Part shown: one piece after another, positions 1 to 5,675 of the stretch
How positions within the stretch are numbered: position 1 is the stretch's first letter
Layout: the number at the start of each line of letters is the position of its first letter
From: an uncultured Ruminococcus sp.
GTDB taxonomy: Bacteria; Bacillota; Clostridia; Oscillospirales; Acutalibacteraceae
Reading direction: 5' to 3'
DNA length: 11,122 bases
Assembly (NCBI GenBank): GCA_905234305.1
Contig: CAJOHT010000016.1
Coordinates: 5,866-16,987 of the forward strand
Translations under genes and position numbers: made by a program
The notes under the pieces: model-generated
The model's database searches: none
Told to the model about the DNA's origin: nothing
What the model saw: only the letters and a program-made list of their open reading frames with translations

Positions 1-510
1 GGCTCCGTCCGCCATAATTACAACACGGCCGATAAGCTCCTGGATTTTCCCTTTCGGTTTAAATAATTCGCGCTTATTTCTTACCGCTTCGTAAATACGG
101 TCGTAATCGCATACGATTCCCGCTAAATCAACGGGGATAATAACCTTTGTATGTTCGTTGATAGCGGCTTCCATTTTATCGTAATCCATCTCGAACGAGC
201 CTGGCTTACAGTCGATCATAACGGGCTTTGCGCCGACATGATATACTACGGAAGCGGTAGCGGTATATGTATACGCGGGGAGAATAACCTCGTCCTGAGG
301 TCCTACGCCGAGAACGCGCAGAGTCAGTTCCGCGCAGGAGGTCTGCGAAGAAAGGCAGACAGCCTGACCCGTATGGCAGTATTCTCCTATTCTTTTTTCG
401 AGAAGTTTAGTTTTTGGACCTGTAGTAATCCAGCCCGATTTTAAAACTTCTGTAACAGATTCAATTTCATCATTTCCTATATCAGGAGGAGAAAAAGGTA
501 TTTGTTTCAT
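1..510 (-). CDS. DegT/DnrJ/EryC1/StrS-family PLP aminotransferase (N-terminal part, cut by window edge)
   Basis: The N-terminal 170 residues of a fold-type I PLP-dependent aminotransferase of the sugar/antibiotic type are visible. The family usually transaminates keto-sugars for surface polysaccharide or nucleotide-sugar synthesis in the cytoplasm; the substrate here cannot be read. Visible hallmarks are SGWITTGPKT (residues 25-34), the cofactor-phosphate loop region SSQTSCAELTLRVLG (54-68), PAYTYTATASVV (78-89) followed by GAKPVMID (93-100), IIPVDLAG (124-131), and the start of the D-G-A motif (168-170), whose Asp normally contacts the PLP pyridine nitrogen. The catalytic lysine lies beyond the window. 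The ATG at 510 is preceded by GAGAGG about 10 bases upstream and by a good promoter. The segment after IIPVDLAG up to the DGA motif is somewhat long and basic. Family certain, substrate unknown. Confidence 0.9.
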   Translation of the reverse strand, partial: MKQIPFSPPDIGNDEIESVTEVLKSGWITTGPKTKLLEKRIGEYCHTGQAVCLSSQTSCAELTLRVLGVGPQDEVILPAYTYTATASVVYHVGAKPVMIDCKPGSFEMDYDKMEAAINEHTKVIIPVDLAGIVCDYDRIYEAVRNKRELFKPKGKIQELIGRVVIMADGA

Positions 511-540
511 AATAATAAAATCCTCTCAACCCAAATAGTC

Positions 541-552
541 GCTCAAATGAGC
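541..552. other. Perfect 12-bp palindrome in the aminotransferase leader
   Basis: GCTCA-AA-TGAGC forms a perfect inverted repeat between the predicted transcription start (about 563, minus strand) and the ribosome binding site of the aminotransferase gene. It could be a short leader hairpin or a small operator. It has no T-run, so it is not a terminator. Confidence 0.35.
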
Positions 553-569
553 ATAATAATACAACCTAT

Positions 570-598
570 ATTATACTACCGTAGGATTTAAAAGTCAA
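570..598 (-). promoter_or_regulatory. Sigma-A-type promoter of the aminotransferase gene
   Basis: On the minus strand TTGACT (598-593) is separated by exactly 17 bases from a consensus TATAAT (575-570). Transcription should start near 563, leaving a leader of about 50 bases before the ATG at 510. The promoter sits immediately downstream of the ABC exporter stop codon, so the aminotransferase is probably transcribed independently of the exporter operon, with possible read-through because no terminator is seen between them. Confidence 0.8.
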
Positions 599-614
599 TA
601 ATTTAGTGTTGTGT

Positions 615-2435
615 TCAGTTTTCAAACTGGCTGTTGTAAAGACGGGAGTAGAAGCCTTCTTGTGAAAGAAGCTCTTCGTGAGTACCCTGCTCAACAATAT
701 CGCCGTTGTCCATAACTAGGATTAAATCCGCGTCCTTTATTGTTGAAAGGCGATGGGCGATGATAAAGCTCGTTCTGCCCTTCATAAGGTTATTCATAGC
801 GCGCTGTATTCTTGACTCTGTCCGCGTATCTACCGAGGAGGTAGCCTCGTCGAGAATAAGTATAGGATTGTCGGCAAGAATAGCTCTCGCGATTGTGATA
901 AGCTGCTTTTGTCCCTGGCTGACGTTGCCCGCTTCTTCGTTTAATACCATATTATAACTGTTCGGAAGGGTGCGGATAAATCTGTCGGCGTGAGCCGCTT
1001 TAGCGGCGGCGATCACCTCTTCGTCGGTAGCGTCAAGCCGTCCGTAACGGATGTTTTCCATAATCGTTCCGTGGAAAAGCCATGTATCCTGAAGTACCAT
1101 CCCCAGCGCTTCGCGGAGTTCGCGACGGTTAAAATCCTTTATATTATGGCCGTCAATTTTAATTTCGCCGCTGTTTACATCGTAAAAACGCATCAGGAGC
1201 TTAACTATAGTAGTTTTGCCCGCGCCTGTGGGACCTACTATGGCTATTCTCTGACCCTGTTTGATAATTGCCGAAAAATCGTGAATTATTATTTTATCCT
1301 CATTATATCCGAACTGGACGTGGTTGAATTCAACGTCGCCTTTAACGGTTTTGATATCAACGGGATTATCAACAGTCTGAACTTCTTCTTCCTCGTTAAG
1401 GAACTCAAAAACTCTTTCCGCAGCCGCAGCCATACTCTGAACCTGATTGATAACCTGAGAAAGCTGCTGGATAGGCTGGGTGAAGTTTTTTACATACTGG
1501 ATAAACGCCTGGATATCGCCGATAAGGATAACGCCGTTTATCGCGAGAATTCCGCCCGAAAGCGCTACTGCGACATAACCAAGGTTGCCGACGAACATCA
1601 TAAGAGGCATCATCATTCCCGAGAGGAACTGGGATTTCCACGCGCTCTTATAAAGTATATCGTTAGTCTTTTCAAAATCGTCGAGCGTTTCCTTTTCCTT
1701 ATTATATGCTTTGATTATTAGATGACCGCCGAAACTTTCCTCAACAATTCCGTTGATTTTACCTAAGTATTCCTGCTGGTTTCTGAAATGCTTCTGGGAT
1801 ATTTTTACTATAATGCCGATAAGAATAGCGGATAAGGGCAGTATACCTATAGTAATCAGCGTCATAAGCGGAGAAATAGAGAGCATCATTACTAACGTTC
1901 CGACTACCGTACATATCGTTGTGATAATCTGGGTAACGCTCTGGTTAAGTCCCATTCCGAGGGTATCGACGTCGTTTGTGATTCTTGATAAAACCTCGCC
2001 GTAGGTACGGCTCTCAAAATATTTAAGAGGCATATGGTTTATTTTTTTGGAGATATCGCGCCTTAATCTGTAGCAGATTTTCTGAGTAATACCCGTCATA
2101 AGCCAGCCCTGAATAAACATAAACGCCGCGCTTACTAAATATAGCGACAATGCGAACAACAGGATAAATCCGATTTTTTCGAGGTCTATAGTTCCTTTGC
2201 CCGCGATTTTTTTCATAAGTCCGCCCGCAAGCTCCGAGGTAGCGTTACCGAGAATTTTAGGACCTATTACCGAGAAAATAGTCGAAGCTGCCGCGCAAAC
2301 CATAACGATAATAATAGCAATTTTAAAACGTCCGATATATTTAATCAAATTTTTGATTGAACCCTTAAAATCCTTGGCTTTTTCTACGGGGGCCATTTTC
2401 CCGCCGCGGTGAGGAGGTCTTCTGTGTTCAGCCAT
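615..2435 (-). CDS. ABC exporter half-transporter, catalytically canonical subunit of a heterodimer
   Basis: This 606-residue membrane protein has an N-terminal six-helix exporter domain (about 30-345) and a C-terminal nucleotide-binding domain. Visible motifs are Walker A GPTGAGKTT (401-409), Q-loop VLQDTW, Walker B ILILDEATSSVD with catalytic E530, and switch H561 in IIAHRLSTI. The signature is NVSQGQ (S506-Q509) instead of SGGQ. In heterodimeric exporters (TM287/288, LmrCD, BmrCD type) this deviation marks the subunit that donates its signature to the degenerate site while keeping catalytic E and H. I chose the ATG at 2435: an AAGGAGG lies 9 bases upstream, one base separates it from the preceding stop, and the protein then starts MAEHRRPPHRGG, whereas a 21-codon longer reading overlaps the upstream gene. 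The substrate is unknown; multidrug or peptide export is the usual role, and the TetR gene nearby fits drug response. Confidence 0.92.
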   Translation of the reverse strand: MAEHRRPPHRGGKMAPVEKAKDFKGSIKNLIKYIGRFKIAIIIVMVCAAASTIFSVIGPKILGNATSELAGGLMKKIAGKGTIDLEKIGFILLFALSLYLVSAAFMFIQGWLMTGITQKICYRLRRDISKKINHMPLKYFESRTYGEVLSRITNDVDTLGMGLNQSVTQIITTICTVVGTLVMMLSISPLMTLITIGILPLSAILIGIIVKISQKHFRNQQEYLGKINGIVEESFGGHLIIKAYNKEKETLDDFEKTNDILYKSAWKSQFLSGMMMPLMMFVGNLGYVAVALSGGILAINGVILIGDIQAFIQYVKNFTQPIQQLSQVINQVQSMAAAAERVFEFLNEEEEVQTVDNPVDIKTVKGDVEFNHVQFGYNEDKIIIHDFSAIIKQGQRIAIVGPTGAGKTTIVKLLMRFYDVNSGEIKIDGHNIKDFNRRELREALGMVLQDTWLFHGTIMENIRYGRLDATDEEVIAAAKAAHADRFIRTLPNSYNMVLNEEAGNVSQGQKQLITIARAILADNPILILDEATSSVDTRTESRIQRAMNNLMKGRTSFIIAHRLSTIKDADLILVMDNGDIVEQGTHEELLSQEGFYSRLYNSQFEN

Positions 2436-2436
2436 A

Positions 2437-4800
2437 TTACTCAGCCTCCTTTCTGAGTCCGAGTTCCCTATCGGAAAGCTGGGATTTAGCGATTTCAAGA
2501 TAAGCGGGACAGTTTTTAAGAAGCTCTTTGTGGGTGCCTGTTCCCGCTATTTTCCCTTCGTCAAGCACTATGATCTGCTCGGCGTCAAGAATTGTTGATA
2601 TACGCTGGGCAACAATAATTACGGTGCTGTCCTTTACGTTATTAGAAAGCGCTTTTCTGAGGTCTTTGTCGGTTTTCATATCGAGAGCCGAGAAACTGTC
2701 GTCGAATATATATATCTTTGGTTTTTTAGCAATGGCGCGCGCTATCGCCAGGCGTTGCTTCTGACCGCCTGAGACATTTGTGCCGCCTTGGGAAATCTCG
2801 CTGTTATAGCCCTCGGATTTTGTGTTGATAAATTCTTCTGCCTGAGCGATTTTTGCGGCATTTTCAATTTCTTCGTCACTCGCGTTTTCGTTTCCGAAGC
2901 GCAGATTTGACGCGATTGTACCGCTGAACAGAATTCCCTTCTGGGGGACATATCCGATTTGTTCCCTTAAGGATTTCATAGTTACGTCCTTAATATTATG
3001 ACCGTCTATGTCGATTTCGCCGTCTGTAACGTCATAAAGACGGGGAATAAGATTTACGAGAGTTGATTTTCCGCTTCCCGTAGCTCCGATAATCGCGGTA
3101 GTTTCTCCCGATTTTGCGGTAAAGCTGATATCGCTTAGAACATTTTCATCCGCGCCGGGGTATTTAAAGCCTACGTTTTTAAATTCAATTAGTCCCTGGT
3201 TTTCGGTGAGTTCAATTGCGTTTTCGGAGTCTTTAATGCTGCTATCGGTTTTTATTACCTCGTCTATTCTGGCTGAGGCTACTGCCGCTCTCGGCAGGAA
3301 AATCGACATCATAGTAAGCATAAGGAAGCTGATGATAATCTGCATCGAGTAAGTGATAAAAGCGGTCATTTCGCCGACCTGCATATTTCCGTCGTTGATA
3401 TTACCCGCCGCTACCCATACGATAAGTACCGATACAAGATTCATCAGTATCATCATTATCGGCATCATAAATGTCATAACGCGGTTGGTGAAAAGCATAG
3501 TTTTCGTAAGCTCTCTGTTTGCTTCGTCAAAGCGCTCCTCCTCGCGGTTTTCGCGGGTAAAGGCTCTTATAACGGGGATACCCGTAAGAATCTCGCGGGA
3601 TACGAGATTTACGCGGTCGATTAGCTTTTGCATTTTTTTGAATTTCGGAGTAGCGATAAGCAGAAGCGATATTACCGTGAACATAATAACCGCTACCGCT
3701 AAAGCGATAACCCACCACATACTCGCGCCTGTGCCGATTACCTTTATTACGCCGCCGATTCCGATAATCGGGGCATAGAGTACCATCCTGAGCAGTAATA
3801 CGGATACCATCTGCACCTGCTGAATGTCGTTTGTAGTACGCGTGATAAGAGAAGCGGTGGAGAATTTATCGATCTCGGCATTTGAAAAGCCGATAACGTT
3901 TTTAAATACTCCGCTTCGAAGCTCGCGGCCAATCTTAGAACCGACTATTGCCGCGAAAAGTCCCGCGAATATCGCCGCAATCGAGAGTATCAGGGTGACT
4001 ATAAGCATCTTTATGCCTGCGCCCCACAGATAGTCCATCTGGATTTTATCTACGTCAACTCCCGCTTTTTTATCACAGCTTACCGCGAACGCTATGCCCG
4101 AGCTTTTGAGAGTATCCTTGCCCATAGCGTCCATCTGTTTTTTATATGTGCTTCTCATTTTCAGAAGTTTTGATTTGTCAAGTTTTACAGGTATCGAAAA
4201 GGGTATAAGCCCCATACTGTCTGTAGCGAGATTGACGGAAGTACCGTCTATCAGTTTTTTAAACAGCGGACGCGCGTCAACGCACTCTGTTTTGATTTCT
4301 TTTCCGTTTTCGTCAGTTGAGGTTTTATTAAACGTCTTTAGCTTTATATTAAAGAATTTTTCTAAGGATTTAACGTTAAGGTTCGTGAATGTAATCTGAC
4401 TGTTATTATTAATGTTGTTTTTTATAACCTCAAGGAAGTTTTCAACAGGCAGCGCGGACATACTGTAGTCGAGCATAATCGGGATGATCAGCTTGTCGTC
4501 AAGCGCGTTAAGTTTCTTTTCTTCGCTTACGGTACAGGCATATAGCCTGCCGTCCTTTTTATAAGCGTCCTTAAACGCTTTTTCTTCCTCTTCGGTCATA
4601 AATACCGAGGCATACGAGTATTCTTCGGATGTCATTTTTTCGGGAAGAATATGCTCTACTCCCTTGTTCTGAATACCCGTATCGATTATATCCGAGGTAT
4701 ACTGAGGAAGGAGCAGGTCGCAGTTTGCCTGGATAACAAGCAGAATAATAATAAGTATGACCGTTTTTATATGCGGTAAAAAGTTTTTAAAAATCTTCAT
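2437..4800 (-). CDS. ABC exporter half-transporter, degenerate subunit with large extracytoplasmic insertion
   Basis: This 787-residue protein is long for a half-transporter (usually about 570-670). TM1 (about 12-36) is followed by roughly 215 residues (about 38-255) rich in K, D, T and N with no membrane segment. TM2 begins at about D256-Y257-L258, and the rest of the exporter domain and the ATPase domain are normal in length. Walker A is GATGSGKST (572-580, K578) and the signature is a canonical VSGGQ (676-680). Walker B reads IFDDSFSALD, so D701 occupies the catalytic glutamate position, and the switch histidine is Q732 (VAQRIST). Both losses are those of the degenerate partner in asymmetric heterodimers, complementing the SQGQ signature of the downstream subunit. 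The topology places the inserted domain outside the membrane. A ribosome binding site GGGAG lies about 9 bases before the ATG. It is first in a two-gene operon with its own promoter and operator-like repeat. Confidence 0.92.
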   Translation of the reverse strand: MKIFKNFLPHIKTVILIIILLVIQANCDLLLPQYTSDIIDTGIQNKGVEHILPEKMTSEEYSYASVFMTEEEEKAFKDAYKKDGRLYACTVSEEKKLNALDDKLIIPIMLDYSMSALPVENFLEVIKNNINNNSQITFTNLNVKSLEKFFNIKLKTFNKTSTDENGKEIKTECVDARPLFKKLIDGTSVNLATDSMGLIPFSIPVKLDKSKLLKMRSTYKKQMDAMGKDTLKSSGIAFAVSCDKKAGVDVDKIQMDYLWGAGIKMLIVTLILSIAAIFAGLFAAIVGSKIGRELRSGVFKNVIGFSNAEIDKFSTASLITRTTNDIQQVQMVSVLLLRMVLYAPIIGIGGVIKVIGTGASMWWVIALAVAVIMFTVISLLLIATPKFKKMQKLIDRVNLVSREILTGIPVIRAFTRENREEERFDEANRELTKTMLFTNRVMTFMMPIMMILMNLVSVLIVWVAAGNINDGNMQVGEMTAFITYSMQIIISFLMLTMMSIFLPRAAVASARIDEVIKTDSSIKDSENAIELTENQGLIEFKNVGFKYPGADENVLSDISFTAKSGETTAIIGATGSGKSTLVNLIPRLYDVTDGEIDIDGHNIKDVTMKSLREQIGYVPQKGILFSGTIASNLRFGNENASDEEIENAAKIAQAEEFINTKSEGYNSEISQGGTNVSGGQKQRLAIARAIAKKPKIYIFDDSFSALDMKTDKDLRKALSNNVKDSTVIIVAQRISTILDAEQIIVLDEGKIAGTGTHKELLKNCPAYLEIAKSQLSDRELGLRKEAE

Positions 4801-4815
4801 TATTAAATCTCCCGT

Positions 4816-4839
4816 TAAAACAGAGTGAGTTCTGTTTTA
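4816..4839. promoter_or_regulatory. Perfect inverted repeat over the exporter transcription start (candidate operator)
   Basis: Two perfect 9-base arms, TAAAACAGA and TCTGTTTTA, flank a 6-base spacer. The repeat begins 9 bases downstream of the exporter -10 box, so it covers or closely follows the expected start site (about 4842) and precedes the ribosome binding site. Length and symmetry fit a TetR-family dimer site, and the neighbouring tetR gene is the obvious candidate repressor. Binding is inferred. No T-run follows, so it is not a terminator; it could also act as a leader hairpin. Confidence 0.6.
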
Positions 4840-4848
4840 TTAGAATTC

Positions 4849-4877
4849 AGTATAAGCCTACAACTTCGGCATTTCAA
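4849..4877 (-). promoter_or_regulatory. Sigma-A-type promoter of the ABC exporter operon
   Basis: On the minus strand TTGAAA (4877-4872) and TATACT (4854-4849) are spaced by 17 bases. An overlapping alternative -35, TTGACA at 4883-4878, would pair with a poor TAGGCT at 17 bases or sit 23 bases from TATACT, so the TTGAAA pairing is preferred. A/T-tract repeats directly upstream (4886-4935) are placed where an UP element would lie. Confidence 0.75.
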
Positions 4878-4885
4878 TGTCAAGT

Positions 4886-4935
4886 TATAGATTAAAAAAA
4901 TCAAAAAATATATAGATTAAAAAAATCAAAAAATA
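4886..4935. repeat. Exact 25-bp tandem duplication
   Basis: Units 4886-4910 and 4911-4935 are identical over 25 bases: TATAGATTAAAAAAATC followed by AAAAAATA. The right-hand unit contains the last codons and TGA stop of tetR (4926-4928), and the left-hand copy is non-coding and ends 3 bp upstream of the TTGACA next to the exporter promoter. Slippage duplication is the simplest origin. The paired T-tracts on the transcribed side could influence the exporter promoter. Confidence 0.9.
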
Positions 4936-5468
4936 TACGCGTCGGCGAGAGTTACCGTCATATCAATTGTCTGATCCTCGAGTATGTCGGCACGGACGGA
5001 ATCGTTCCTTAAAAATGTATGGAACGCTCCCTGAATAAGGAAGGTAAGCAAAAGGTTGTTTTCGGTTGTGTTACGGATTTTTGGGAATGCTGTGAAGATG
5101 TATATTTTCAAGCTGTCCTCAAGTCGGTTGATAAAAGCATTGTTTTCAAATCCCGAAAAAAGAATATTTATTTCGTCTGAATTTTTGATTACCGCTCTGC
5201 TTATAATTTCGGAAAATCGCCGCAGGTCTGTTTCGGTGTAGGAGAAAGGCTGTCCTCTTACCTCGTCGATGATTTTGTTTATCATTTCGTTTTCGAGTTT
5301 ATCCGAAAGCTCAAAAATATCACGATAATGAAGATAGAAGGTTGCCTTGTTAATCATCGCGAGTTCGCTGAGTTCTTTTACGCTTATTTTGTTAAGGCTT
5401 TTCTTTTTTCTGAGTTCAAAAAATGCCTCTTTTATACTATTAATAGTACGTTTCACCCTTAAATCCAT
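4926..5468 (-). CDS. TetR-family transcriptional repressor, probable regulator of the adjacent exporter
   Basis: This 180-residue cytoplasmic DNA-binding protein has a typical TetR N-terminus: a basic first helix (RVKRTINSIKEAFFEL, residues 4-19), then KISVKELSELAMINKATFYLHYRDIFEL (26-53), which contains the helix-turn-helix with the recognition-helix pattern NKATFYLHYRD. The remaining 120 residues are all-helical ligand/dimerisation sequence with no recognisable ligand motif. The size is normal for the family. The ATG at 5468 follows AAGGAG by 8 bases. The gene lies upstream of the exporter genes on the same strand, separated from them by a promoter and an operator-like repeat, which is the classic layout of a locally acting efflux repressor. 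Autoregulation is plausible through the palindrome over its -35 box. The inducer is unknown. Confidence 0.88.
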   Translation of the reverse strand: MDLRVKRTINSIKEAFFELRKKKSLNKISVKELSELAMINKATFYLHYRDIFELSDKLENEMINKIIDEVRGQPFSYTETDLRRFSEIISRAVIKNSDEINILFSGFENNAFINRLEDSLKIYIFTAFPKIRNTTENNLLLTFLIQGAFHTFLRNDSVRADILEDQTIDMTVTLADAYIF

Positions 5469-5503
5469 AAAACTTTCTCCTTTTAATAGACAGTTTTGTA
5501 ATT

Positions 5504-5532
5504 ATAGTAGCATAAACGACATTTTTAGTCAA
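5504..5532 (-). promoter_or_regulatory. Promoter of the tetR gene
   Basis: On the minus strand TTGACT (5532-5527) is followed after 17 bases by TACTAT (5509-5504); a better -10, TATAAT (5506-5501), is overlapping but 20 bases away. Either gives a leader of about 30 bases to the ATG at 5468. The -35 box lies inside a 14-bp palindrome. Confidence 0.6.
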
Positions 5533-5539
5533 GTGACTA
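5526..5539. promoter_or_regulatory. 14-bp palindrome on the tetR -35 box (candidate autoregulatory operator)
   Basis: TAGTCA-AG-TGACTA is a perfect inverted repeat with 6-base arms. It includes the TTGACT -35 element of the tetR promoter, so a protein bound here would block RNA polymerase. Its sequence differs from the 24-bp repeat at the exporter promoter, so it may not be the same protein's site. It lies on the tetR side of the intergenic region shared with glgB. Confidence 0.45.
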
Positions 5540-5675
5540 TAGAAAAATATATAAAATTATTATATAATTTATGTATAAATATAGTAAAATGCACTAGGTG
5601 TCGAAATGCCTTTATTTGTGCGGACTATTATATTCAAATTTCAAACATATTTCAAAAGAGAAATGAGGCTTGGTT
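5540..5675 (+). promoter_or_regulatory. A/T-rich upstream region of glgB, promoter not resolved
   Basis: This stretch must carry the glgB promoter, since the gene upstream is divergent. TATAAT at 5563-5568 and TATTAT at 5626-5631 are possible -10 boxes, but neither has a good -35 at 17 bases. TTCAAA occurs three times (5633, 5640, 5651), just before the ribosome binding site TGAGG (5664-5668). I see no convincing hairpin. Confidence 0.3.

Noticed and set aside
616..629. Inverted repeat CAGTTT-GA-AAACTG (minus strand) at the stop codon of the 606-residue ABC gene
   Set aside because: The stem is short and A/T-rich and no T-run follows, so it is not supported as a terminator.
990..1721. 243-codon plus-strand open frame inside the 606-residue ABC gene
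   Set aside because: It is antisense to conserved Walker motifs, has no ribosome binding site and a non-protein-like composition; it is a shadow of the real gene.
5670..5675. TTG at 5670 as the glgB start
   Set aside because: It lies one base from the TGAGG ribosome binding site; ATG 5676 has a 7-base spacing and an equally good protein start.
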